Below, piece after piece: positions 1 to 9,049 of a DNA stretch of 64,000 bases. The position numbers were made by a program, and so were the translations under genes. The stretch spans positions 1,148,140-1,212,139 of the forward strand of contig NZ_LMRF01000001.1 in the NCBI RefSeq assembly GCF_001424755.1, read 5' to 3'. This stretch comes from Marmoricola sp. Leaf446. Its GTDB lineage: Bacteria; Actinomycetota; Actinomycetes; Propionibacteriales; Nocardioidaceae. Below the pieces are notes generated by a model. That model made no database searches. It was given only the letters and a program-made list of their open reading frames with translations, and was not told the origin of the DNA. Position 1 is the stretch's first letter; each line of letters starts with the position of its first letter.

Positions 1-824
1 GCGCCGATGGACGGTGCGGCGTCGGGGCGGCCGGACATGAGGTCCAGCGCGTGCTGGGGGTCGGCCAGGACGCCGACGGCGCGGGCGCGGCGTACGTCCA
101 GCGGGTCGGTGTCACCCAGGCCCTTGAGGTCGGCCGCGATCCGGGTCACGCTCTGGTCGAGGAGCTCCGCGTCGGGGGTGTCCAGGGTCATCACGACCTC
201 GGTGGTGGCGGGGGCGGCGCCGTCGCGGTGCAGCCAGACCCCGCGCCGGGCGAGGGCCTCGTCCTCCTCGGCGACAGCGCGGTCGGGGTCGGCGTGCAGG
301 CGGGCCTCGTGGGCCAGCCTGCGGGCGTCGACCAGCCCGATCTTGTCGGGGACGGCGCAGATGAGCCGGTCGGCGTGCAGGGCGGCGTCGAGGGACAGGT
401 CGTGGGTCTCCCGCGAGATCTGCCGCGCCTGCCACACCCGCGGACCCACCGTCAGGGGTGCGTCGTCCAACAGGGTCCAGAGCCGCGGCAGCCGGAACGC
501 CAGCTCGAGGGCGTCGGCCATCAGCTGCTGGGCGTGCAGGAACGGCACCCCCAGCGCCGCGGCCAGCTCGACCGGCGCCTCGGGCGCCACCAGCGGCGCG
601 CCTTCACCGGCCAGCGGTGTGATGGGTGCGGGGTCACCGACCAGCCGGACCTCGCCCCACCCGGCGTGCTCGACCATCCCGTCGGCATCCACCGGCGCGG
701 GGTGGAGCAGCGCCCACTGCAGCGCGACCCGGAGCTGCCGCAGCTGCGCCTCGTGCTCGTCGGCCCGCGCCTCCCAGGCAGCGTCGATCAGACGCACCTT
801 CTGGGAACGGGGTGCCGAGGTCAT
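1..824 (-). CDS. DUF222 / HNH endonuclease-type protein (13E12 repeat family), 3' end outside window
   Basis: The ATG at 824 opens a frame that runs without a stop to base 1, so about 274 N-terminal residues are visible and the C-terminus is missing. The visible part is the helical DUF222 region, with blocks such as ARQISRETHDLSLDAA and AHEARLHADPDRA that are typical of actinobacterial DUF222 proteins. These usually end in an HNH nuclease domain, which would lie beyond the window edge and is not seen. Family members (the 13E12 repeats of Mycobacterium) are commonly LexA-controlled, and a perfect LexA box lies 32 bp upstream at 856-871. The molecular role of the family is poorly understood. 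The family call is fairly safe; nuclease activity is inference. Confidence 0.8.
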   Translation of the reverse strand, partial: MTSAPRSQKVRLIDAAWEARADEHEAQLRQLRVALQWALLHPAPVDADGMVEHAGWGEVRLVGDPAPITPLAGEGAPLVAPEAPVELAAALGVPFLHAQQLMADALELAFRLPRLWTLLDDAPLTVGPRVWQARQISRETHDLSLDAALHADRLICAVPDKIGLVDARRLAHEARLHADPDRAVAEEDEALARRGVWLHRDGAAPATTEVVMTLDTPDAELLDQSVTRIAADLKGLGDTDPLDVRRARAVGVLADPQHALDLMSGRPDAAPSIG

Positions 825-855
825 GGGTTCATCGTAGCCAGTTGCGCCGACACTA

Positions 856-871
856 TCGAACACGTGTTCGA
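856..871. promoter_or_regulatory. LexA (SOS) box
   Basis: The 16-bp sequence TCGAACACGTGTTCGA is a perfect palindrome and matches the actinobacterial SOS-box consensus TCGAAC-N4-GTTCGA. It sits 32 bp upstream of the DUF222/HNH start at 824 and 108 bp upstream of the divergent gene at 979. Control of the DUF222 gene is more likely, because members of that family elsewhere carry LexA boxes. Confidence 0.85.
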
Positions 872-886
872 CATGTGGAACTGAGG

Positions 887-912
887 TGAGAGCCCTCTCA
901 TCGCAGGCTCAC
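887..912 (+). promoter_or_regulatory. candidate response-regulator operator (TGAGAG-N2-CTCTCA plus a half-site 11 bp on)
   Basis: TGAGAG (887-892) and CTCTCA (895-900) form a 6-2-6 inverted repeat. A further CTCA lies 11 bp downstream of the first one (897-900 and 908-911). The same inverted repeat and the same 11-bp direct spacing occur at 4948-4972, upstream of the two-component operon. OmpR/PhoB-type regulators bind direct repeats with about this period, so both sites may be bound by the response regulator encoded at 2386-3054. No binding evidence is available. Confidence 0.55.
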
Positions 913-978
913 GACCACCTCACCGCCGGCGGCCAGAGTCGTCCTCGTCAACGAGACCCCACGACGAGAGGAACCACC

Positions 979-1470
979 ATGAAGCTCATCCCCACCACCG
1001 TCCTGGCCCTCAGCGGCTTCACCGCGCTGGGCGTGCTCGGGCTGCAGACCGTGGACGCGACCGCCGGCGAGCGCACCGAGGCGGCGGCGTACGGCAAGCG
1101 CGACAGTGAGGTGGTCGAGCTCGCCCTCGTGGACGACGACACCGACGACGACCGCGACCCGCAGACCCGCGACACCACGCGCGACACCGTGACCCGCGAC
1201 CCGCAGACGCGCGACGTCACCCGGGACACGGTCACCCGCGACCCGCAGACACGCGACACGACGCGCGACACGGTCACCCGCGACCCGCAGACCCTCGACA
1301 CGACGCGCGACGCCGTGACCCGGGACCCGCAGACGCGCGACGTCACCCAGGACACGGTCACCCGCGACCCGCAGACCCGCGACACCACGCGCGACGCCGT
1401 GACCCGGGATCCGCAGACGCGCGACGTCACCCGGGACGACCAGACCCGCGACGACGACACCCGCGACTGA
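979..1470 (+). CDS. secreted Asp/Arg/Thr-rich protein with 14-residue tandem repeats
   Basis: This 163-residue protein has an N-terminal hydrophobic segment (about residues 4-22) that looks like a signal peptide or anchor. An acidic linker follows (VDDDTDDDR, 51-59). Six consecutive 14-residue units of the type DPQTRDTTRDTVTR span residues 60-143 (bases 1156-1407), and a diverged seventh unit ends at the stop. Units alternate T or V at position 7. The start is the ATG after a GAGAGGA ribosome site, not an earlier in-frame start at 886, because the signal-like segment begins here. I do not recognise a family. The repeats carry clustered Asp and Arg, suggesting an ion-binding or surface-polymer role, which is inference. 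The upstream operator-like site is shared with the two-component operon. Confidence 0.75.
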   Translation: MKLIPTTVLALSGFTALGVLGLQTVDATAGERTEAAAYGKRDSEVVELALVDDDTDDDRDPQTRDTTRDTVTRDPQTRDVTRDTVTRDPQTRDTTRDTVTRDPQTLDTTRDAVTRDPQTRDVTQDTVTRDPQTRDTTRDAVTRDPQTRDVTRDDQTRDDDTRD

Positions 1471-1506
1471 GCGGGCGCAGGACGAGGACCAGGACGGTGT
1501 GCGGCG

Positions 1507-2385
1507 ATGACGCGCGACGACAGCTGGGGCTTCGAGGCGGGGGACCAGGTCACCTCCGAGCTGGGCGTGGTCCAGCGGCTGGGGGGAGGTGCCTCCTGCG
1601 AGGCCTACCTCTGCTTCGACGAGGTCACCCACGGCCCGGTGGTCGTCAAGCTGCTGCGGCCGGACCGCGTGGGCGACGCCCGCGCGGCCCGGTCGCTCGA
1701 GCGGGAGGCCGACGCGCTGCGGACGGTGAACCACCCGGTGGTGGTGCGGCTGCTCCGCGACGGCCGTCAGGACGCCCGACCGCACCTCGTGCTCGAGGCG
1801 GCCGACGGGCCGCGGCTGTCCTCGCTGCTGCGGCGGCACGGGCCGCTGCAGCCGGAGCAGTCTCTCCCGCTGGGCATCGACCTGGCGTCGGCGGCGGCGT
1901 ACCTGCGCCACGTCGGGCACGTCCACCTCGACGTCAAGCCGGGCAACGTGGTGATGGGCGCGCCCGCGCGCCTGATCGACCTCTCGGCCGCCCGACCGGT
2001 GGCCGAGGCGGCGGCGCTGCGCGACGTGGTCGGCACCGACGCCTACCTGGCTCCCGAGCAGTGCCTGCCGGGACAGGTCGGCGTGCCGGGGCCGGCGAGC
2101 GACGTGTGGGGGATCGGGGTGACGCTGTTCGAGGCGGCGGCGGGCTACCGGCCCTTCGACGAGGGCGACATCGAGGCCGCGGCACCGGAGGCGGTGTGGC
2201 CGCAGCTGGTGCAGGCGCCGTACGACGTGCCGCGCGGCGTGCCGACGACGGTGGCGGACGTGCTCCTCGCCTGCCTGGAGAAGCGACCCGCCGACCGGCC
2301 GACGCCGGCGGAGCTGTCGGACGCCCTGGCCCCGGCGTACGCCGCCCTGCCGAAGGGGCGGCTCGCCGGTTTCCGGGTCAGGTGA
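1507..2385 (+). CDS. Hanks-type serine/threonine protein kinase, kinase domain only
   Basis: The 292 residues form one protein-kinase domain with no transmembrane segment and no sensor region, so it should be cytosolic. Visible motifs are a glycine loop (LGGGASCEAY, 25-34), an ATP-binding lysine K48 in VVVKLL, a catalytic loop HLDVKPGN (140-147, D142/K144/N147), an APE-type LAPE at 181-184 and SDVWGIG at 198-204. The DFG motif is replaced by IDLS around D158, so the metal-binding Asp is kept but Phe and Gly are not. Such kinases can be active with altered DFG motifs, but activity is not certain. It lies between the repeat protein and the convergent two-component operon, and a regulatory link is possible but unproven. 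Confidence 0.9.
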   Translation: MTRDDSWGFEAGDQVTSELGVVQRLGGGASCEAYLCFDEVTHGPVVVKLLRPDRVGDARAARSLEREADALRTVNHPVVVRLLRDGRQDARPHLVLEAADGPRLSSLLRRHGPLQPEQSLPLGIDLASAAAYLRHVGHVHLDVKPGNVVMGAPARLIDLSAARPVAEAAALRDVVGTDAYLAPEQCLPGQVGVPGPASDVWGIGVTLFEAAAGYRPFDEGDIEAAAPEAVWPQLVQAPYDVPRGVPTTVADVLLACLEKRPADRPTPAELSDALAPAYAALPKGRLAGFRVR

Positions 2386-3054
2386 TCAACCGTCGAAGCG
2401 GTAGCCCATGCCGCGCACGGTGCTGATCGCGGTGGCGCCGAACTTGCGTCGCAGGTAGCCGACGTAGACGTCGACGACGTTGGACCCGGGGTCGAAGTCG
2501 TAGCCCCAGACGAAAGACAGCAGCTGCTCGCGCGAGAGGACCTGGCCGGGGTTGAGCAGGAAGATCTCGGCCATCTTGAACTCCCGGGCCGAGAGGTCGA
2601 CGACGCGGCCGCCCACGGTGGCCTGCCGGGTGCGCAGGTCGAGGGCGACGCTGCCGACGGCGAGCCGGTCCTCGCGACCGCCGGACTGGTCGTTGGCCTG
2701 GCGCAGCCGGAGCCGTACCCGGGCCAGGAGCTCGGCGAAGCGGAAGGGCTTGGCCATGTAGTCGTCCGCCCCGCCCTCCAGCGCCGACACGGTGTCGGTG
2801 ACGCTGTCGCGGGCGGTCAGCACGATGACCGGCAGCGCGCTGCCCTGCGCTCGCATCTGGCGCAGCACCTCGAAGCCGTCGATCCCCGGCAGCCCGATGT
2901 CGAGCACGACCAGGTCGAAGTCGCCGGTCAGCACGTAGTCGAGGCCGGTGTGACCGTCCGCAGCCACGGTGGTGGAGAAGCCGTCGGCGGTGAGGCCCTT
3001 GGCCAGGAACGAGGAGATGCGGTGCTCGTCCTCGACGATCAGGACACGGGCCAC
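2386..3054 (-). CDS. OmpR/PhoB-family response regulator
   Basis: This 222-residue protein has an N-terminal receiver domain with the phospho-acceptor D52 in VVLDIGLPG, T80 and K102, and a C-terminal winged-helix DNA-binding domain ending in YLRRKFG...VRGMGYRF. The GTG start at 3054 is preceded by GGAAGGA and overlaps the 3' end of the sensor kinase gene by 16 nt, so the two are translationally coupled. It should be phosphorylated by the kinase encoded at 3039-4592. The direct-repeat sites at 887-912 and 4948-4972 are its best candidate targets, implying autoregulation. Confidence 0.93.
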   Translation of the reverse strand: MARVLIVEDEHRISSFLAKGLTADGFSTTVAADGHTGLDYVLTGDFDLVVLDIGLPGIDGFEVLRQMRAQGSALPVIVLTARDSVTDTVSALEGGADDYMAKPFRFAELLARVRLRLRQANDQSGGREDRLAVGSVALDLRTRQATVGGRVVDLSAREFKMAEIFLLNPGQVLSREQLLSFVWGYDFDPGSNVVDVYVGYLRRKFGATAISTVRGMGYRFDG

Positions 3055-4592
3055 GAGGGGGTTCCTTCCAGGGGGAGGTCGAGGACGAAGCGGGCGCCAC
3101 CGCCCGGGGCGTCCTCGACGCGGGCGGTGCCGTGGTGGGCCTCGGCGATGGCGCGCACGATGGACAGGCCGAGGCCGAACCCCTCGTCGCCCTCGGGAAC
3201 CACGGCCCGGCCGAAGCGGTCGAAGACGCGGGTGCGGTCGGCGAGGTCGACACCGGGCCCGGTGTCGGACACGGCCAGCAGCAGGCGGTCGCCGACCACC
3301 TCGCCGGAGAGCGTGACGGCGTCGCCCGGACCGGTGTGCTTGACCGCGTTGTCGCACAGCTGGAGCAGCGCCTGGGTGAGCCGCTGCTCGTCGAGGGGCG
3401 CCTCGGTGGTGGCGGGCGGCAGCGGGCCGAGGCGCCAGTCGCGCCCGGCCAGGCCGGTGGCCTTGCGGTGCACCTGCTCGAGCAGCGCCGCCACGGGCGT
3501 GGGGCGCAGCCGGGCGAAGTCGGGGCGGTCGGACTTGGCCAGCAGGATCAGCTCGTCGACCAGCCGCGACATCCGGTCGAGCTCGTCGAGCAGCAGCTCC
3601 GAGGTCTGGGAGATGTCGTGCGGGTCGCGGGGGTCGAGCACCTCGAGGTGGCCGCGCAGCACCGTCAGCGGGGTGCGCAGCTCGTGGCCGGCGTCGTCGA
3701 GGAACTGCCGCTGCGAGCCGAACCCGTGCTCGAGCCGCGCCAGCATGTCGTTGAAGGTGCTGGTCAGCCGGGCGATGTCGTCGTCGCCGACCACGGGCAG
3801 CCGTCGCGAGAGGTCGGTGGCGCCGATCTCCTCGGCCGAGGCGTGCAGCGAGCGCAGCGGCCGCAGCAGCCGGCCCGCCTGCAGCCACGCGGCGACGGCG
3901 ATGAGGAGCAGCAGCAGCACCGACACGGCGGCGTAGGTGCGCATCGTGCTGCGCAGCTCGTCCTCCTCGTCGCTGAGGAAGTTCACGATCACCAGCGCGT
4001 CGGGGTCCTCGCCCGCGTCGCGACCCGAGGCGGTGCTGACCGGCTGCACCGTCACGGAATAGTCGCCGATGCCGTCCTGCTCGAGGTCGGCGGTGCCGCC
4101 GCGGGGGAGCAGCCGGTCCACGGCGGGGGCAAGCGCCGGGTCGGCGACCAGCCGGGCGCCGTACGCGTGACGGGTGCGCTCCTGGGGGCGGCCCTGCCAC
4201 CAGCCGACGAGCAGCTCGTCGTCGTCGGGCACGTTGCGCACCAGGTAGGTGCTCAGCAATGCCTCGGAGGAGGTGAACCCCCGCCCGGTGCCGGGGTCGA
4301 CGCCCTCCTGCTGCAGGCGGACCAGCTCGGCGATCTCCTGGGCGGTGTTCTCGGCCACGATGCGCTTGACCCGCTGCGACTCCAGGGTGTGCACGAGCAG
4401 GCCCGCCGCGCCCAGCGCGAAGGCGCTCACGACGGCCACCGACAGCGCGATCCGGGTGCGGACCGACGTACGCCGCAGCAGGGTGCGCAGGCTGTGGCGC
4501 GCAGCGGGCTCAGTCGTCGTCCCCGTCGTCGTCACCGTCGTCCCCGTCGTCGTCCGCGTCGTCGTCCCCGCCTGCTCCGTCGTCGTCATCAT
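3039..4592 (-). CDS. two-component sensor histidine kinase
   Basis: This 517-residue membrane kinase has TM1 at about 48-70, an extracytoplasmic region to about 218, TM2 at about 220-240 and a HAMP linker to about 290. HisKA has the phospho-acceptor H303 in GHELRTPLT, followed by an ATPase domain (LCDNAVKHTG, DTGPGVDL, GFGLGLSIVR). The start is uncertain. The ATG at 4592 overlaps the upstream Asp-rich gene by 83 nt, and the resulting Thr-rich N-terminus simply reflects that gene's GAC repeats in another frame. An in-frame GTG at 4535 would cut the overlap to 26 nt. It is coupled to the response regulator downstream. The ligand is unknown; the acidic secreted partner suggests cations or cationic peptides, which is inference. 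Confidence 0.93.
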   Translation of the reverse strand: MMTTTEQAGTTTRTTTGTTVTTTGTTTEPAARHSLRTLLRRTSVRTRIALSVAVVSAFALGAAGLLVHTLESQRVKRIVAENTAQEIAELVRLQQEGVDPGTGRGFTSSEALLSTYLVRNVPDDDELLVGWWQGRPQERTRHAYGARLVADPALAPAVDRLLPRGGTADLEQDGIGDYSVTVQPVSTASGRDAGEDPDALVIVNFLSDEEDELRSTMRTYAAVSVLLLLLIAVAAWLQAGRLLRPLRSLHASAEEIGATDLSRRLPVVGDDDIARLTSTFNDMLARLEHGFGSQRQFLDDAGHELRTPLTVLRGHLEVLDPRDPHDISQTSELLLDELDRMSRLVDELILLAKSDRPDFARLRPTPVAALLEQVHRKATGLAGRDWRLGPLPPATTEAPLDEQRLTQALLQLCDNAVKHTGPGDAVTLSGEVVGDRLLLAVSDTGPGVDLADRTRVFDRFGRAVVPEGDEGFGLGLSIVRAIAEAHHGTARVEDAPGGGARFVLDLPLEGTPSWPVS

Positions 4593-4911
4593 CCACGGGG
4601 GCCGGAGCCGGGGTGACGACCCGGACGTCGTCGCGCCGCTCGGCCCGCTCGGCCCGCTCGCGTCGACGCTCCTGGGCGACCCGCTCGCGGCGGGCCTGGC
4701 GCGCCTCGGCCCGCTCGCGCTCCTGCTCCCGCGTCGTCTCCCCGCTCGTCGCCCCGGTCGTGGACCCGGTCGGGTCCGAGTCGTCGACGACGATGTCCTG
4801 GCGCGGCGCGGGCGGGTCCACCGAGGAGCCGATCCCGCCGACGGCGTACGCCCCGAGGGGCAGCAGCACCACCAGCACGGCGGCGAGGAGGAGCAGGACG
4901 GGGCGGCTCAT
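4510..4911 (-). CDS. small secreted or anchored protein with Asp-rich tail
   Basis: The 133-residue product begins with a hydrophobic segment (about 5-26) that looks like a signal peptide or single anchor. Next come a Thr/Ser linker, a highly charged Arg/Glu-rich helix (about 58-95, repeated RERAEARQAR-like pattern) and an Asp tail in which almost every residue from about 107 to 133 is Asp or Gly. It is the first gene of the sensor-kinase operon and overlaps the kinase start. I do not recognise a family. With the Asp-rich protein at 979 it forms a pair of acidic exported proteins behind similar operators. It could be an accessory sensor or effector of the two-component system. Confidence 0.7.
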   Translation of the reverse strand: MSRPVLLLLAAVLVVLLPLGAYAVGGIGSSVDPPAPRQDIVVDDSDPTGSTTGATSGETTREQERERAEARQARRERVAQERRRERAERAERRDDVRVVTPAPAPVDDDDDGAGGDDDADDDGDDGDDDGDDD

Positions 4912-4947
4912 GCCGGGGAAGCGTGCCGGAGGGAGATGGCGCTCGCG

Positions 4948-4972
4948 TGAGAGGCGGATGAGAGAGCTCTCA
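4948..4972 (-). promoter_or_regulatory. candidate response-regulator operator of the two-component operon
   Basis: The + strand shows TGAGAG at 4948-4953 and again at 4959-4964, an 11-bp direct repeat. The second copy forms a TGAGAG-AG-CTCTCA inverted repeat ending at 4972. The arrangement matches the site at 887-912 in arms, spacer length and direction relative to its gene. It lies 37 bp upstream of the ATG at 4911, a plausible position for autoregulation by the OmpR-type regulator. Confidence 0.55.
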
Positions 4973-5028
4973 TCGAACCCGCAGCCCGCCCGTCAGGACG
5001 GACGGGGCGCGCTGTCACCCCCTCTGAC

Positions 5029-5034
5029 TAGGGT
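5029..5034 (+). promoter_or_regulatory. -10 box TAGGGT of the acyl-CoA ligase gene
   Basis: TAGGGT fits the actinobacterial TAnnnT -10 pattern. A transcript starting about 7 nt downstream would give a leader of roughly 29 nt to the GTG at 5070, enough to include the GAGGGGG ribosome site at 5054-5060. No convincing -35 is seen. Confidence 0.4.
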
Positions 5035-5069
5035 GGCGGCAACCGTCTCTCGTGAGGGGGGTCACACCC

Positions 5070-6599
<1,530 letters not shown>

Positions 6600-6605
6600 A
6601 CGCCC

Positions 6606-7130
6606 GTGGCCACCTACCCACGCATCGAGGTCTCCGTCGACGTCGTGGCCCTCACCGCGGTCGAGCAGGTCCCGCACGTGCTGCTCGTGCGCCGCGGCCG
6701 GCCGCCCTTCGAGGGTCGCTGGGCGCTCCCCGGAGGCTTTCTCGAGGTCGACGAGGACCTCGCGCCCGCGGCCGCCCGTGAGCTGCACGTCGAGACCGGC
6801 ATCGCGCTGCACCCCGACGAGCTCCGCCAGGTCGGCACCTATGGCGACCCGCACCGCGACCCCCGTCGCCGCATCGTCAGCATCGCCCACCTCGCCGAGG
6901 TCGCGAGCTTCGTCCACCCCGAGGCCGGCGACGGCGCGGTCCACGCCGCGTGGGTGCCGGTCGCCGAGATGCTGCGCGACGACGCCGAGCCGATGGCCTT
7001 CGACCACGCCGAGATCGTGCGCGACGGCGTGCTCTCCAGCCGCTGGTCCCACCTCGCCCGGGAGGTCGCGGCCCCGGGGCCCGCCGAGGACGAGTGGCGG
7101 GCCCCCGAGTCCTGGGGCGAGCGCGGGTAG
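6606..7130 (+). CDS. Nudix hydrolase
   Basis: The 174-residue protein has a single Nudix domain. The Nudix box starts at GGFLEVDEDLAP and ends REL-HVETG, keeping the R-E pair and the downstream Glu but with Val at one usually acidic position. The overall type resembles ADP-ribose or NAD-related pyrophosphatases rather than MutT. It starts at GTG 6606, 6 nt after the acyl-CoA ligase stop, suggesting cotranscription. Its TAG stop forms the first three bases of the -10-like box of the next gene. The substrate is unknown. Confidence 0.88.
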   Translation: MATYPRIEVSVDVVALTAVEQVPHVLLVRRGRPPFEGRWALPGGFLEVDEDLAPAAARELHVETGIALHPDELRQVGTYGDPHRDPRRRIVSIAHLAEVASFVHPEAGDGAVHAAWVPVAEMLRDDAEPMAFDHAEIVRDGVLSSRWSHLAREVAAPGPAEDEWRAPESWGERG

Positions 7131-7133
7131 CCT
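7128..7133 (+). promoter_or_regulatory. -10 box TAGCCT for leaderless Nif3-like mRNA
   Basis: TAGCCT ends 7 nt before the ATG at 7141. Its first three bases are the stop codon of the Nudix gene, and no Shine-Dalgarno sequence precedes the ATG. This is the spacing expected when transcription starts on the A of the start codon. Confidence 0.55.
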
Positions 7134-7140
7134 CCGGCGC

Positions 7141-8277
7141 ATGCCGACCCTGGGTGAGCTCACCGCGCTGCTGGACCGCTGGTACCCGCCGCACCACGCC
7201 GACTCCTGGGACGCCGTCGGCCTGGTCTGCGGCGACCCGGTCGACGACGTACGACGGGTGCTGCTGGCCGTCGACCCGGTGCTCGCCGTCGCCGACGAGG
7301 CGGTCGCGCTGGGCGCACAGCTGGTCGTGACGCACCACCCGCTGCTGCTGAAGGGCGTCCACGGCGTCGCGGCCACCGACCCCAAGGGAGCCGTCGTCCA
7401 CCGGCTGGTGCGGGCGGGGTGCGGGCTGCTCGCCGCCCACACCAACGCCGACAGCCCGGCCCTCGGGGTCTCGGAGTCCCTGGCCCTGGCGCTCGGGCTG
7501 GTCGACGTACGCCCACTCGAGGCCGACGCCGCGCCGCCGCTGGACAAGCTCGTCGTCTTCGCGCCGGTCGCCGACGCCGAGCGGCTGCGGGCGGCGCTGG
7601 CGGACGCGGGCGCGGGGCGGATCGGCGACTACGAGGCGGCCAGCTTCACCTCGGTCGGCGAGGGAAGGTTCCGCCCGACCGAGGGCGCGGCGCCGGCCAT
7701 CGGCGCGGTGGGGCGCGACGAGGTGGTCGCGGAGGTGCGGGTCGAGGTGGTGCTGCCCCGGCACGCGCGGGACGCGGTGGTCGCCGCGATGGTGGCGGCC
7801 CACCCCTACGAGGAGCCCGCGTGGGACCTGGTCGAGCTGGCCCCGCGCGACGAGCCCGACCGCGGCTCGGGCCGGGTCGGTCGGCTGCCGGAGCCGGTGT
7901 CGCTGCGCGAGTTCGCCGCGCTGGTCGCCCGGGTGCTCCCCGAGACCGCCCACGGGGTCCGGGTGGCCGGTGACCCCGACCAGCAGGTCGAGCACGTCGG
8001 GCTGTGCGGCGGCGCGGGGGACTTCCTGCTCGACCGGGCCCGGGCCGAGGGCGTCGACGTCTACCTGACCTCCGACCTGCGTCACCACCCCGCCTCGGAG
8101 CTGCGCGAGCACGCGGCCCACGGCACCGGCGCGCCCGCCCTGGTCGACGTCGCGCACTGGGCGGCCGAGAGCACGTGGCTGCCGGTGCTCCGGCAGCGGC
8201 TGGTCGACGCGCTGGGCGATACGGTGGAGGTCCACCTCAGCTCGGTCCGCACCGACCCGTGGACGTTCCGGGCCTGA
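7141..8277 (+). CDS. Nif3-like dinuclear metal-centre protein
   Basis: This 378-residue Nif3/DUF34 family protein (often labelled GTP cyclohydrolase 1 type 2) has the N-terminal metal motif LVVTHHPLLLKG. An inserted middle domain of about 100 residues (around 140-240, with AAHPYEEPAWDLVEL) is typical of the long bacterial form. The C-terminal ligand motif is LVDVAHWAAEST. The biochemical role of the family is unsettled. It is followed by the zinc-ribbon coiled-coil protein and a histidine phosphatase, the same order as Rv2230c-Rv2229c-Rv2228c in Mycobacterium tuberculosis. Confidence 0.93.
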   Translation: MPTLGELTALLDRWYPPHHADSWDAVGLVCGDPVDDVRRVLLAVDPVLAVADEAVALGAQLVVTHHPLLLKGVHGVAATDPKGAVVHRLVRAGCGLLAAHTNADSPALGVSESLALALGLVDVRPLEADAAPPLDKLVVFAPVADAERLRAALADAGAGRIGDYEAASFTSVGEGRFRPTEGAAPAIGAVGRDEVVAEVRVEVVLPRHARDAVVAAMVAAHPYEEPAWDLVELAPRDEPDRGSGRVGRLPEPVSLREFAALVARVLPETAHGVRVAGDPDQQVEHVGLCGGAGDFLLDRARAEGVDVYLTSDLRHHPASELREHAAHGTGAPALVDVAHWAAESTWLPVLRQRLVDALGDTVEVHLSSVRTDPWTFRA

Positions 8278-8305
8278 GGCCCACGACCCCGTAGGAGACC
8301 CACCG

Positions 8306-9049
8306 GTGAAGGCCGACCCGTCCGTCCAGCTCCACCTCCTCGACGTGCAGGAGCTCGACTCCCGGGCCGACACGTTGCGGCACCGCCTCGGCTCCATCCC
8401 CGAGGCCCGCCAGCTCCAGGAGCTGGGCGTGCGCCGCAAGGAGGTCGACGACGCGGCCCGCGACCTGCGCATCGAGGTCGCCGACCTGACCGCGGAGCAG
8501 AAGCGCGCCGACGCCGACGTCGAGCAGGTCAAGGCGCGTCGCACCCGGGACCAGGGCATGGTCGACGGCGGCGGCATCAGCGACCCCAAGGCGCTGGAGC
8601 GGATGCTCGGCGAGCTGCAGTCGCTGGAGCGCCGGATCACCTCGCTCGAGGACACCGAGATCGAGGTCATGGAGCGGCTCGAGACGGCCGAGAACGCCCT
8701 CGCCGAGCGCGAGGCCGAGCTGGCCGAGATCGACGCCCGCGCCGCCGAGCTGAAGTCGGCGCTCGAGTCGTCCGCCGGCTCGCTGCAGCACGACCTCGAG
8801 CAGGTCGAGGCCGAGCGGTACGCCGTCGCGCTCGACGTCCCCGACGACCTGCGCGCCCTCTACGAGAAGCTGCGCGCCAACAAGGGCGGCACCGGCGCGG
8901 CGGCGCTGCGTCGCCGCGAGTGCGGCGGCTGCCGGCTGACCCTCAACGCCTCCGACCTCGCGATCATCGCGCGCAAGCCGGCCGACGAGGTCGTGCGGTG
9001 CGAGGAGTGCGACCGGATCCTGGTGCGGACCGAGGAGTCCGGCCTGTGA
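8306..9049 (+). CDS. coiled-coil protein with C4 zinc ribbon (Rv2229c-like)
   Basis: The 247-residue protein is a long antiparallel coiled coil (about 10-180, rich in Glu/Leu/Arg heptads) followed by a C4 zinc ribbon: CGGC near residue 211 and CEEC near residue 234. The GTG at 8306 follows a TAGGAGA ribosome site. This family is conserved next to Nif3 in actinobacteria and is thought to interact with nucleic acid or other proteins, but no function is established. Its TGA overlaps the GTG of the phosphatase gene. Confidence 0.9.
   Translation: MKADPSVQLHLLDVQELDSRADTLRHRLGSIPEARQLQELGVRRKEVDDAARDLRIEVADLTAEQKRADADVEQVKARRTRDQGMVDGGGISDPKALERMLGELQSLERRITSLEDTEIEVMERLETAENALAEREAELAEIDARAAELKSALESSAGSLQHDLEQVEAERYAVALDVPDDLRALYEKLRANKGGTGAAALRRRECGGCRLTLNASDLAIIARKPADEVVRCEECDRILVRTEESGL

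Noticed and set aside
1156-1440. Possible CRISPR-like repeats
   Set aside because: The repeat has no spacers: it is a continuous 42-bp coding repeat in frame with a secreted protein.
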